Assembly (NCBI GenBank): GCA_937942435.1
Contig: CALDEM010000024.1
Span: forward strand, 1 to 48,828
DNA length: 48,828 nucleotides
Direction: 5' to 3'
From: an uncultured Saprospiraceae bacterium
Lineage (GTDB): Bacteria; Bacteroidota; Bacteroidia; Chitinophagales; Saprospiraceae
Positions 35,311 through 43,723 of this stretch are shown here, piece by piece (the stretch's first letter is position 1; each line of letters begins with the position of its first letter). The notes beneath the pieces are model-generated. The model had not been told where the DNA came from. It did no database searches and was given only the letters and a program-made list of their open reading frames with translations. Both the position numbers and the translations under genes were made by a program.

Positions 35311-36498
35311 TTATGTCAGTAGTAGCGGCACGATGGCATCTATGATATCACCAGCTACAGCACGCTTACTTTTTAGGGGATAAGACTTTGGTTGTGCATG
35401 TTGTTGATAGATCGTAATCTTGTTAGTATCATGCTTAAAGCCAGCCCCCTTCTCTTTCAATGAGTTAAGAACGATCAAATCAAAGTTTTTCTTGTCCAGT
35501 TTACGTTGCGCGTTGGCAGCTTCGTTGTCTGTCTCAAGTGCAAACCCACAATTGATCTGATCTTTACGTTTTATTTTACCAAGTGAAGCAGCGATATCTA
35601 CGGTCCTCTTGAGTGGTATACTCATCTCGCCTTCTTTCTTCTTAATCTTTTTATCACTTATCTGCTCTGGTGTATAATCAGCTACCGCTGCCGCAAATAT
35701 GGATATCGTACAACCTTCATACACAGCTCGACAAGCATCATACATATCTGCTGCGCTTTGTACATCAATCACTTGTATATCTTTATCTAAGGGCCTTAGT
35801 GTCGTAGGACCAAGCACCAAATGAACCTTAGCACCTCGGGCGGCGCACTCTTCAGCAAGAGCGATGCCCATACGTCCGGTGCTATGATTACTGATATATC
35901 TTACTGGGTCTAACGACTCTCGAGTTGGACCCGCTGTGATGAGAACAGTTGAACCTGCTAAGTCAGCTTTTTTTTTTGAATGAGCCTCTAAGAAACTAAC
36001 AATATCTTCTGGCTCAGCCATCCGACCTGCACCGACGAGGCCACTGGCCAACTCTCCATGCCCGACTGGGATCAAGTGGTTACCATAGGATATAAGCTGT
36101 GCGATATTAGCTTTGGTTGCGGGATGTTTCCACATATCAAGATCCATAGCGGGCGCAAAAAATACCGGACACTTCGCACTTAAGTAGGTGGCTACCAACA
36201 TGTTGTCCGACTGTCCTGATGCCATCTTAGAAAGCGTCGTCGCTGTCGCTGGTGCTACAACAAATGCATCCGCCCACAATCCAAGATCTACATGATTATT
36301 CCAATTATCTCCATCTATTATATCTACTGAAACTGGCTGCTTTGATAAAGTAGAAAAGCTAAGCGGAGAAACGAATGCTGTAGCTGATGGCGTCATGATC
36401 ACCTTAACTTCCTTACCCGACTTGATAAGTAGACGCACAAGTGCTAACGATTTGTAAGCCGCTATGCTACCTGATACGCCGAGGATGATCTTTTCCAT
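35311..36498 (-). CDS. coaBC: Bifunctional phosphopantothenoylcysteine decarboxylase / phosphopantothenate-cysteine ligase
   Basis: A 395-aa two-domain enzyme for coenzyme A synthesis. The N-terminal flavoprotein decarboxylase (1-180) shows GVSGSIAAYKSLAL, His69 (NNHVDLGLWADAF) and PAMDLDMW (116-123). The C-terminal ligase (185-395) shows TAGPTRESLDPVRYISNHST in pieces and FALETDN. In E. coli Dfp the motif is PxMNxxMW with a catalytic Asn; here that position is Asp119, a change I believe recurs in Bacteroidota. It lies between rpoZ (24 nt upstream) and porD. Confidence 0.95.
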   Translation of the reverse strand: MEKIILGVSGSIAAYKSLALVRLLIKSGKEVKVIMTPSATAFVSPLSFSTLSKQPVSVDIIDGDNWNNHVDLGLWADAFVVAPATATTLSKMASGQSDNMLVATYLSAKCPVFFAPAMDLDMWKHPATKANIAQLISYGNHLIPVGHGELASGLVGAGRMAEPEDIVSFLEAHSKKKADLAGSTVLITAGPTRESLDPVRYISNHSTGRMGIALAEECAARGAKVHLVLGPTTLRPLDKDIQVIDVQSAADMYDACRAVYEGCTISIFAAAVADYTPEQISDKKIKKKEGEMSIPLKRTVDIAASLGKIKRKDQINCGFALETDNEAANAQRKLDKKNFDLIVLNSLKEKGAGFKHDTNKITIYQQHAQPKSYPLKSKRAVAGDIIDAIVPLLLT

Positions 36499-36522
36499 CT
36501 TGTGGAGACCTCTATTACGGAA

Positions 36523-36873
36523 CTATGCTTCGTCTATTTCCGCTTGATCTTGACCGATATATTCGACATCAAGTCTTTCTCCGATATACTCTTCCGTCGC
36601 AATCAGAGTAGGGTTAGGAAGCTTCTCGTAGAACTTTGATATCTCGATCTGCTCCTTGTTTTCTTGTATCTCCTCGATGCGGTCAGTTACGATGGCAAAC
36701 TCTTCTAACTTAGCGTGTAGCTCATGCTTGATATCAACGTTAAGCTTACTTGCTCTAATTTCTATGATAGAGATAGCTTCATAGATGTTGCCAGTGGTAG
36801 CAGCTAGTGCTACAAGATCCCTCGCTTTAACATTAGGATCTAAACCTTGTACACGTGTTTTAATATCAGCCAT
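36523..36873 (-). CDS. rpoZ: RNA polymerase omega subunit, Bacteroidota type
   Basis: A 116-aa protein of the Bacteroidota omega family. The core NVKARDLVALAATTGNIYEAISIIEIRAS (in pieces; residues about 14-42) corresponds to the omega helix that clasps beta-prime. The C-terminal part is acidic and variable. It overlaps the bamD stop by 8 nt, implying translational coupling within bamD-rpoZ-coaBC-porD. It stabilises RNA polymerase assembly. Confidence 0.88.
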   Translation of the reverse strand: MADIKTRVQGLDPNVKARDLVALAATTGNIYEAISIIEIRASKLNVDIKHELHAKLEEFAIVTDRIEEIQENKEQIEISKFYEKLPNPTLIATEEYIGERLDVEYIGQDQAEIDEA

Positions 36874-37675
36874 TTTGTATTGATTTAAGTTCTTGTTCGC
36901 ACTTTGTTTTTAAAGATATAATCTGATCTGCTCGTTCTGTCTCGCTATGTCTTTTGAGATAGGCCTCGCATCTTTCTACTGTCTTCTTGTATCTTTCTTC
37001 CTTTCTTGTATACACACTTTGATCTGCCCAATCCTTGCTCGCCTGAACAATAATGTATCTCGCCTCTTCAGAATGTTGGGTATCTGGAAAATCCTTCAAC
37101 ATATTCTCAAGACTTTGTATTGCTGAGCTATAACTCCTTGTGTTATAGTACATCTTACCTGAGTCAAAAGCTTTAAGCTCCATCTTCAACCTCAACTTAT
37201 CTATGTACTGGTTACACTCTTCTATCTTATCACTCTCTGGGTAAGAGTTGATAAATCTTTGAAAGGCATCAATGGCTTGCTGACTATCCGATTGGTCCAA
37301 GTTATACCGAGGACTTAACTTATAGTGAGAGAGTGCACTTAGATATAAAGCTTCTTCTTTGCGCGGGCTCGCGCTATATGTATCCGCAAAGTTCTTAAAA
37401 TAGTGGGCACTAAGTATATGACTATTGCTATAGTAGTGACCTTGTGCAAACTTATAAGCTATGCTTTCTGCTTCTGACTTACCTCTATATGCAGGGATGA
37501 GCATCTCATACAAGGTATTGGCTCTGGAGTATTCTTCTGTCTCGAAGTACTCGTTGGCTTTCTCCAGCATAAGAGCAGGATCTCCTGAGATTCTGATCTT
37601 CTCAAACTCGGATCTACAGTTAGTCAGCAACAAGATCGCTACTAATAAAATGATGTGAGAAAGAGTTGTTCGCAT
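36866..37675 (-). CDS. bamD: Outer-membrane assembly lipoprotein BamD
   Basis: A 269-aa lipoprotein (lipobox LLTNC, Cys20) made of tandem TPRs: MLEKANEYFETEEYSRANTL, KFAQGHYYSNSHILSAHYF, FQRFINSYPESDKIEECNQY and the late SLENMLKDFPDTQHSEEARY. This matches BamD, which binds BamA and accepts outer-membrane protein clients, including T9SS and TonB barrels such as those encoded nearby. It is the first gene of the four-gene operon and has an almost leaderless canonical promoter. Confidence 0.92.
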   Translation of the reverse strand: MRTTLSHIILLVAILLLTNCRSEFEKIRISGDPALMLEKANEYFETEEYSRANTLYEMLIPAYRGKSEAESIAYKFAQGHYYSNSHILSAHYFKNFADTYSASPRKEEALYLSALSHYKLSPRYNLDQSDSQQAIDAFQRFINSYPESDKIEECNQYIDKLRLKMELKAFDSGKMYYNTRSYSSAIQSLENMLKDFPDTQHSEEARYIIVQASKDWADQSVYTRKEERYKKTVERCEAYLKRHSETERADQIISLKTKCEQELKSIQNG

Positions 37676-37682
37676 AGGGCCG

Positions 37683-37713
37683 CAAAATTAGGTTATTTCA
37701 AGTGAGGATACAA
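37683..37713 (-). promoter_or_regulatory. Promoter of the bamD-rpoZ-coaBC-porD operon
   Basis: TTG (37711-37713), 20-nt spacer and TAATTTTG (37683-37690), an exact -7 box, on the minus strand. The box ends 7 nt before the ATG, so the expected leader is only 1-3 nt. Confidence 0.72.
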
Positions 37714-37813
37714 TTATTTTTAATGAACGGCTATTGTGGCCTTAAACCCCAACAATCACTGACTTTTAGGAGGTTCTTAACACTCATGCCTGTAGTGATG
37801 GGCTGTTAGATAA

Positions 37814-38653
37814 TCATCCCTTTAAGACAGGTACGATGTATGGATCATGAATATCCAAGTCTCGAAGTTTTGAAATCACACACTTAACTAAACATCGCTC
37901 TACCTCGGCACTACTGATCGACTTGTCATCCGTATTGAGCCAATATAGAATCTTCAGATCTATGCGTCCTTTATCTAAGGCGCCTATGACAATATTAGGC
38001 GACTTGCCTCCTTGTAAGACACCTTTTTGTTCTCCGAGTATCTTCTTAATCTCCGATATGGCAAGGTCCTGATCCGCGTCATACTTGATACTCACAGAGA
38101 AGTCCTTTCTGATAAAACCATCAATTGTATAATTGACGAGTGGGTTTTTGATAACATTTCCATTAGGGATATAGACATCCTTACCATCAAATGTTTTGAT
38201 GTGCGTGTTACGCAGGTTGAGGCCGACTACCGTCCCCATATACCCAGACATCTCTACGGTATCACCTACTCCAAATGGACGGTTGAAGGCCAGTATGAAT
38301 CCAGCGAGGAAGTGCTCACCTATATCTTTGAATGCAAAACCAATGATAAAAGCTCCGATCCCTGCTGTCCCCCAAAGCCCTGCAGCAATCTTACCCAGGC
38401 CAACGATATTGAGAAAAGCTAAGATGGCAAATCCAATAATCACAATCCTCATCAACTTCAAGATGAACCGAAGAACCAACTTATCATCTAATCTTGGCTC
38501 TAATGCCCGCTGTAGTAGATTAACAACATACTTGGATATAAACCAAGTCAACATCAAAACAAGCAACCCAATGATCACCTTGGGGCCGATAGTCGCTAAG
38601 TCTTCATACATCTGTCTAAAGGAATCGATCAAGTTTTCTCCAAATGAGCCCAT
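37814..38653 (-). CDS. Small-conductance mechanosensitive channel (MscS family)
   Basis: A 279-aa channel with three predicted N-terminal helices (about 18-38, 62-83, 92-122). TM3 shows the Gly/Ala-rich pore pattern AAGLWGTAGIGAFIIGFAFK, then the MscS beta-domain (FNRPFGVGDTVEMSGYMGTV, VYIPNGNVIKNPLVNYT) and the alpha/beta end. It opens upon hypo-osmotic membrane tension. The gene follows the groESL terminator and has its own box at 38658. Confidence 0.93.
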   Translation of the reverse strand: MGSFGENLIDSFRQMYEDLATIGPKVIIGLLVLMLTWFISKYVVNLLQRALEPRLDDKLVLRFILKLMRIVIIGFAILAFLNIVGLGKIAAGLWGTAGIGAFIIGFAFKDIGEHFLAGFILAFNRPFGVGDTVEMSGYMGTVVGLNLRNTHIKTFDGKDVYIPNGNVIKNPLVNYTIDGFIRKDFSVSIKYDADQDLAISEIKKILGEQKGVLQGGKSPNIVIGALDKGRIDLKILYWLNTDDKSISSAEVERCLVKCVISKLRDLDIHDPYIVPVLKG

Positions 38654-38657
38654 AAAT

Positions 38658-38665
38658 CAAAAGTA
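38658..38665 (-). promoter_or_regulatory. -7 box of the MscS gene, leaderless arrangement
   Basis: TACTTTTG, an exact TAnnTTTG match on the minus strand, ends 4 nt before the ATG, the same spacing as at recG and rbfA. No TTG at -33 is seen. Confidence 0.5.
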
Positions 38666-38699
38666 ATTGTATATCTAAGTTTTATAGATCTGGTTGTAT

Positions 38700-38733
38700 A
38701 AAAAAAGGACCCTTGGTTAGACCAAGGATCCTT
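38700..38733 (-). terminator. Rho-independent terminator of groESL
   Basis: A 13-bp stem with one G-T pair (38705-38717 with 38721-38733) and a 3-nt loop is followed on the minus strand by a run of Ts (38700-38706). It lies 27 nt past the groEL stop. Confidence 0.93.
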
Positions 38734-38760
38734 CTATATCAAATAAGGTGATGTCTCTGA

Positions 38761-40395
38761 TTACATCATACCACCCATACCACCACCTGGAGGCATAGGA
38801 GGCATGGCAGGACCATCCTCTTTCTTATCGTTTATAACCGCTTCAGTAGTTAAGACCATACCAGCGATAGACGCCGCGTTCTCCATAGCGATACGAGTCA
38901 CTTTAGTTGGATCGATAACACCCGCTCTTTTAAGATCTTGGTACTTATCTGTCTTAGCATTGTATCCGTTAGATCCTTTGCTTGTCATAACAGCTTGTAG
39001 CACCACTGATCCGTCAACACCTGCGTTATCAGCAATCGTACGAAGTGGAGCCTCTAGAGCTTTCTTCACGATCTGAATACCCATGTTTTCGTCTTCGTTG
39101 TCTCCCTTGAGCTTAGCTAGAACATCCATAGTTCTAACCAGTGCAACTCCACCGCCAGTTACGATACCTTCTTCAACTGCTGCTCTTGTAGCATGAAGTG
39201 CATCATCAACTCTATCCTTCTTCTCCTTCATCTCTACTTCTGTAGAAGCACCTACATAAAGTACCGCTACACCTCCTGACAACTTAGCAAGACGCTCTTG
39301 TAGCTTCTCTCTATCATAGTCAGAAGTAGTTGTTTCTATCTGTTGCTTGATTTGGTTGATTCTCGCTTTGATGGCGTTCTTTTTACCAGCACCATCGACA
39401 ACAGTCGTGTTGTCTTTGTCTACTGTGATCTTTTCTGCTGTACCTAGGTGCTCTAATTCTACACCGTCAAGCTTATATCCTTTCTCCTCTGAGATAACAG
39501 TACCTCCAGTTAGGATAGCGATATCTTCAAGCATTGCTTTTCTTCTGTCACCAAATCCTGGTGCCTTAACAGCGACAACTTTCAGACCACCTCTTAATCT
39601 ATTAACAACAAGAAGACCAAGGGCTTGGCTTTCTACATCTTCTGCGATGATCAAAAGTGGACGACCTGCTCCTGCTGCTTTCTCCAAGATAGGGATGATA
39701 TCAGCTGTGTTAGAGATCTTCTTGTCATGGATCAATACAAGAGGACTCTCATATTCAGTCTTCATGTCTTCTGCGTTAGTCACAAAGTATGGAGATAGAT
39801 ATCCTCTATCAAACTGCATACCCATCACCTCCTCAACATAAGTCTCTGTCCCTTTTGCTTCTTCAACAGTGATCACACCGTCTTTGCTTACACGCTTCAT
39901 TGCATCAGCGATCAATGCACCTATCTCCTCATCATTGTTAGCTGAGATAGATCCTACTTGCTTAATCTTGCTGAAATCGTTACCGATGATCGTGCTTTGC
40001 TTCTTAAGATTAGCAATTACTGCGTCCTTAGCCTTATCTATACCTCTCTTAAGGTCCATTGGATTGGCGCCAGCTGCTACGTACTTCATACCAGCGTTTA
40101 CCATACCTTGAGCAAGTACAGTTGCCGTTGTAGTACCGTCACCTGCTGCATCAGCTGTCTTAGAAGCAACTTCTTTTACAAGCTGTGCACCCATGTTTTC
40201 TACTGGATCATCAAGCTCGATTTCTTTGGCTACTGTTACACCATCTTTGGTCACTTGAGGAGCGCCGAAGCTCTTCTGGATAACTACATTTCTTCCTTTC
40301 GGTCCAAGTGTTACTTTGACTGCATTAGCGAGCTGGTCGATACCAGACTTCATTTTCGCTCTTGCTTCAGTATCAAATAATATTTGCTTTGCCAT
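38761..40395 (-). CDS. groL: Chaperonin GroEL
   Basis: A complete 544-aa 60-kDa chaperonin subunit. It shows [19 protein letters not shown], the ATP-binding [12 protein letters not shown], the [15 protein letters not shown] signature and the flexible Gly/Met tail (PGGGMGGMM). It forms the double heptameric ring that folds proteins with GroES. It follows groES by 37 nt and the pair ends in a strong terminator. Confidence 0.99.
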   Translation of the reverse strand: MAKQILFDTEARAKMKSGIDQLANAVKVTLGPKGRNVVIQKSFGAPQVTKDGVTVAKEIELDDPVENMGAQLVKEVASKTADAAGDGTTTATVLAQGMVNAGMKYVAAGANPMDLKRGIDKAKDAVIANLKKQSTIIGNDFSKIKQVGSISANNDEEIGALIADAMKRVSKDGVITVEEAKGTETYVEEVMGMQFDRGYLSPYFVTNAEDMKTEYESPLVLIHDKKISNTADIIPILEKAAGAGRPLLIIAEDVESQALGLLVVNRLRGGLKVVAVKAPGFGDRRKAMLEDIAILTGGTVISEEKGYKLDGVELEHLGTAEKITVDKDNTTVVDGAGKKNAIKARINQIKQQIETTTSDYDREKLQERLAKLSGGVAVLYVGASTEVEMKEKKDRVDDALHATRAAVEEGIVTGGGVALVRTMDVLAKLKGDNEDENMGIQIVKKALEAPLRTIADNAGVDGSVVLQAVMTSKGSNGYNAKTDKYQDLKRAGVIDPTKVTRIAMENAASIAGMVLTTEAVINDKKEDGPAMPPMPPGGGMGGMM

Positions 40396-40432
40396 TTATA
40401 TCTATATTTTGAATCTTTAGTTAATAGGTCAA

Positions 40433-40705
40433 TTAGCCGATGACTACGAGTATGTCATCTTCTCTCATGATTAAATACTCCTTGCCTTCATATTCTAGCT
40501 CTTGGCCAGCATATTTTCCGTAAAGGACTGTATCTCCTTTTTTCACAGTCAGTTTGTTACCGTCTTTTCCTGGTCCAACTGCTACAATCTTTCCTTTCTG
40601 TGGTTTTTCCTTAGCAGTATCAGGTATAATGATACCTCCACTGGTCTTAGCGTCAGCAGGAGCTGGCTTCACCACAACACGATCATTGATTGGTTTTAAA
40701 CTCAT
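40433..40705 (-). CDS. groS: Co-chaperonin GroES
   Basis: A 90-aa GroES with the normal N-terminus ([20 protein letters not shown]), the mobile loop ([15 protein letters not shown]) and the end [14 protein letters not shown]. It caps GroEL. It is first in the groESL operon; its upstream region has several TGACA/TGTCA pentamers but no exact housekeeping -7 box. Confidence 0.98.
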   Translation of the reverse strand: MSLKPINDRVVVKPAPADAKTSGGIIIPDTAKEKPQKGKIVAVGPGKDGNKLTVKKGDTVLYGKYAGQELEYEGKEYLIMREDDILVVIG

Positions 40706-40753
40706 AGTTATTGATTTGTATAAAAATGCTTGATTAGTTATTGAATATTACTT

Positions 40754-40871
40754 TGACATAGCTCCTACAACAGTTCTTGTGCCAATTGTAAAATATCTGT
40801 CAATTTAGCAGGATATCTGACAAGAGTGTCACATATCATTTATCACCTACTGTACATCAGCAAGTTTGTCA
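40754..40871. promoter_or_regulatory. groES upstream region with repeated TGACA/TGTCA elements
   Basis: Five TGACA or TGTCA pentamers occur in about 120 nt (40754, 40798, 40818, 40827, 40867). Two form an inverted repeat TGACA-agag-TGTCA (40818-40831) inside CTGACA-N4-TGTCACAT (40817-40834). A close relative lies upstream of miaB. No CIRCE element (TTAGCACTC-type) was seen, so heat-shock control, if any, is by another route. Confidence 0.4.
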
Positions 40872-40879
40872 GTACATAC

Positions 40880-41161
40880 TTACCGCGGAGGAAGAGAATC
40901 CAACGGAATGCCACTACCACCGAGACCGGCAGAGTTCTTCACGATAACTGCAGTGATGATACATAGCACAAAGAGTGTTATCGCTAACCCCCAAGTGATT
41001 TTTTCTATTAGGTCTGTAGATTTGGCTGCACCAAACATTTGGCTCGCACCGCCTCCTCCGAAGGTAGAATCAAGTCCTCCTCCTTTTGGATTTTGTATCA
41101 AGACAACGACTATGAGTAGTACACAGACGAGGGCAATAGCAACAGTTAGGAAAGTGATCAT
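40880..41161 (-). CDS. secG: Protein translocase subunit SecG
   Basis: A 93-aa two-helix protein: helix 1 at about 3-22 (LTVAIALVCVLLIVVVLIQ), the conserved NPKGGGLDSTFGG loop, helix 2 at about 56-75, and a short tail. It is the accessory subunit of SecYEG. Its start overlaps the TPR gene stop by 4 nt (ATGA), so it is coupled to the miaB-secG operon as the last gene. Confidence 0.95.
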   Translation of the reverse strand: MITFLTVAIALVCVLLIVVVLIQNPKGGGLDSTFGGGGASQMFGAAKSTDLIEKITWGLAITLFVLCIITAVIVKNSAGLGGSGIPLDSLPPR

Positions 41162-41892
41162 AAAGCTTTTACCTTTTCGATTTGAGCGGCAAAGAAAGAA
41201 CTTTTTTGTGGATTTTTCAACATGAGTACCTGGTACATCTCGATTGCTCTGGCATAATGACCTTGTGACACCAGTAGCTCGGCAAGCGCTGTGGAAGCTA
41301 AGGCTTTCTCTTTTAACTCTATCTCAGTCTCTTCTTCTTGATCTATATCTAAAGATTTCAACCCAGAAAGCCATTGTGTAAACTCAGACTCTTGAACATC
41401 ATCTAAAGCGATACTATCTGATGATAACTCGTCGAGTTCACTCTGGTTTAGCTTTTCATATTCATCAGAGGCAGTAGCCTCAACATCACTTGCATCATCA
41501 GATTCTATATCCACAAGCTCTTGGTCCTTATCAGATATACCATGTCCGATGGGCATATCATTATTATCTATTGGTACATCAGAGATAGGTTCAGATATAG
41601 AAGCCATATGCGACTCTTGAGTATGCAACTCTTCACCTGATAATAACATATCCTTGAAGTCCTCTATGGTCTTAATCGTGTGCTCCGGGTTGGCATTGGA
41701 GATGATAGCCATGGTTTGAGCCTTATCGGCAAATACTCCTTCAGTTCCTTCTAACGCCAACTTCTGAGCTAGCAATCTTTGTACTAATCCAGCGTATGGC
41801 ACTTCTTCTGCCCACGCTTGCATCTCCTCCACGCTAATAGAATGAAGCAAAGTCGGATCATTAAGATATTCTATGAGCTTAAGTCTTGCCAT
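41158..41892 (-). CDS. TPR-tail protein of the secG-lptE operon
   Basis: A 244-aa cytoplasmic-looking protein without signal peptide. The N-terminus (LIEYLNDPTLLHSISVEEMQ) and first 70 residues look helical, the middle (about 85-175) is very acidic and low-complexity, and the C-terminus holds a TPR-like pair (STALAELLVSQGHYARAIEM, YQVLMLKNPQKSSFFAAQIE). It recurs between lptE and secG in Bacteroidota, as far as I recall. Function unknown; a scaffold role is possible. Confidence 0.7.
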   Translation of the reverse strand: MARLKLIEYLNDPTLLHSISVEEMQAWAEEVPYAGLVQRLLAQKLALEGTEGVFADKAQTMAIISNANPEHTIKTIEDFKDMLLSGEELHTQESHMASISEPISDVPIDNNDMPIGHGISDKDQELVDIESDDASDVEATASDEYEKLNQSELDELSSDSIALDDVQESEFTQWLSGLKSLDIDQEEETEIELKEKALASTALAELLVSQGHYARAIEMYQVLMLKNPQKSSFFAAQIEKVKAL

Positions 41893-41895
41893 TAG

Positions 41896-42420
41896 TTACC
41901 AGTTAGTGAATGACTTGTTGAAGATATCAGTTGTAAGTTGATCAAAGATATTCTCTATGAGTTGATCTTGTACATCACTAAGTATTTCGGTCGCCTCAAA
42001 ATCTTCAAAAAAAGAAAAATTCTGCGACCAAGACGCTTCGTCATCTTGGTTATCTATATAGTCCACTTGAACTGATATGTTGAGACGGTTGAGCGTACTA
42101 CCAAATTCAGTGAGCTCGGAACCACTATCTAATCGTTCTGGAGCAACTGCTGATACTGAAAAACTAGTAATTGTCCCGGAGAACTCAATGTCTGGAATAT
42201 CTTCACTATAGTTCAATCTAGAGTTTCGAGTAACTCTGTCTTTTAAAACATCACTAAATCGTTGCCCTATATCAGGAGGTGCATTTCCCGCCCCATTTTG
42301 AAATTGATCGACAAAGTAAGTATTGACTGTAGGAGGTATCGATATACCTTTAAAACCAAAAGAACAACTAGATATCGCGCAGGATATCAGCACCGACATC
42401 AAAGCAACCCTACATCCCAT
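41896..42420 (-). CDS. lptE: LptE-like lipoprotein
   Basis: A 174-aa lipoprotein (lipobox region ISSC, Cys19) of the Bacteroidota LptE family: FGFKGISIPPTVNTYFVDQF, FSDVLKDRVTRNSRLNYSED and the beta-rich centre IEFSGTITSFSVSAVAPE. LptE plugs the LptD barrel that inserts lipopolysaccharide into the outer membrane. It overlaps the upstream sigma54-activator gene by 11 nt. Confidence 0.87.
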   Translation of the reverse strand: MGCRVALMSVLISCAISSCSFGFKGISIPPTVNTYFVDQFQNGAGNAPPDIGQRFSDVLKDRVTRNSRLNYSEDIPDIEFSGTITSFSVSAVAPERLDSGSELTEFGSTLNRLNISVQVDYIDNQDDEASWSQNFSFFEDFEATEILSDVQDQLIENIFDQLTTDIFNKSFTNW

Positions 42421-43693
42421 AATTCTTGATTTTGCGATACAGTGTTCTTTCTGAAATACCTAACTCCAGTGCTGCTTCTTTTCTTCTACCTCCATGCTTC
42501 TTTAATGCTTTGGATATCATACTGCGCTCCATACTTTCTAAAGAAAGGTTGTCTTCGACTATCTCACTCTCATCATATGCTCCTTTATTGATCAGTAGCG
42601 GCGACTCTTGAGCCACTTCTCCTTGAAAGAATCCTACATCAGGAGCTCTACCTGACTCTTCGGTAATCTTTGTTAGTGTTGGTGCTTCTTCATAAACCTC
42701 TTGAGGTGCTGGTCTACCACCTGTACTCAAGGTCATTGGCTTTAAGCTTTGCATGCTTGACACCTCAAGGTCATTGTTACGTATCAACTCAAAGATTAAT
42801 GCCTTGAGATCATTGAGATCATTTTTCATATCAAAGAGCACCTTGTACAAGATCTCACGCTCGTGATAGTCATTATCGCTACCATTTCTAATCTGTGGCA
42901 AGTTTCTACTTGTTATAGATGGCAACACTTCAATAAGTCGCTGAGGCGTAATCAATCTATCTTCTGAAAGGATGGACAGTTGCTCTGCTACATTTCTAAG
43001 TTCTCTGATATTACCTGGCCAGGCATAGTTAACAAGAAGTTCTTTTGCTTGAGCATCTAACATCACGGGGTCATTGCGATATTTATCTGCTATGTCCAAT
43101 GTAAACTTTCTAAATAACATATAGACATCCTCCCTTCTTTCTTTCAAGGAAGGGACAGTGATGGGCACTGTGTTTAATCTATAATAAAGATCTTCTCTAA
43201 ATTTTCCTTGTCTTACTTTTTCTAAAAGATCAACATTAGTTGCAGCGATAACTCTTACATCAGTTTTTTGCACCACTGAAGATCCTACTCTTATAAACTC
43301 TCCAGATTCTAGAACACGCAGCAGATATGCTTGCGTATCAAGAGGCATCTCCCCTATCTCATCTAAGAAAATCGTCCCCCCTCCGGCTGTTTCAAAATAT
43401 CCTTTTCTATCACCGGTAGCCCCCGTAAACGCACCTTTGTCATGACCGAAGAGTTCAGAGTTGATCGTTCCTTCTGGCAAGGCCCCAGTGTTGATAGCTA
43501 TAAAAGTGTTGTGCTTACGAGCACTCAACTGATGGATGATCTTAGATATCACTTCTTTTCCTACTCCACTCTCCCCTTGCACCAACACACTAAGATCAGT
43601 ATTGGCTACACGAATAGCCTTACTGAGGGCTCGATCTAATTTTTCTGATCGACCTATAATACCAAATCGTTGTTTTACACTTTGTATTTTCAA
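42410..43693 (-). CDS. Sigma-54-dependent activator without receiver domain
   Basis: A 427-aa bacterial enhancer-binding protein. The AAA+ domain starts almost at residue 1: Walker A GESGVGKE (40-47), the sigma54-contact loop GAFTGA (87-92), Walker B GGTIFLDEIGE (104-114) and an arginine-finger region. A linker of about 100 residues (280-380) precedes a Fis-type helix-turn-helix (MISKALKKHGGRRKEAALEL, GISERTLYRKIKNYG). With no receiver or PAS domain it may be always on or controlled by partners. The start is TTG at 43693; the N-terminus KIQSVKQRFGIIGRS aligns with the usual family start, supporting it. It lies 30 nt after miaB. Confidence 0.92.
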   Translation of the reverse strand: MKIQSVKQRFGIIGRSEKLDRALSKAIRVANTDLSVLVQGESGVGKEVISKIIHQLSARKHNTFIAINTGALPEGTINSELFGHDKGAFTGATGDRKGYFETAGGGTIFLDEIGEMPLDTQAYLLRVLESGEFIRVGSSVVQKTDVRVIAATNVDLLEKVRQGKFREDLYYRLNTVPITVPSLKERREDVYMLFRKFTLDIADKYRNDPVMLDAQAKELLVNYAWPGNIRELRNVAEQLSILSEDRLITPQRLIEVLPSITSRNLPQIRNGSDNDYHEREILYKVLFDMKNDLNDLKALIFELIRNNDLEVSSMQSLKPMTLSTGGRPAPQEVYEEAPTLTKITEESGRAPDVGFFQGEVAQESPLLINKGAYDESEIVEDNLSLESMERSMISKALKKHGGRRKEAALELGISERTLYRKIKNYGM

Positions 43694-43723
43694 ATTAGAA
43701 TTTGTAGTTCTTTATTTTTTAAA

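Noticed and set aside
40770..40785. Possible sigma54 promoter (TTGGCAC) before groES
   Set aside because: No TTGC-type -12 element at the required 10-bp GG-GC spacing.
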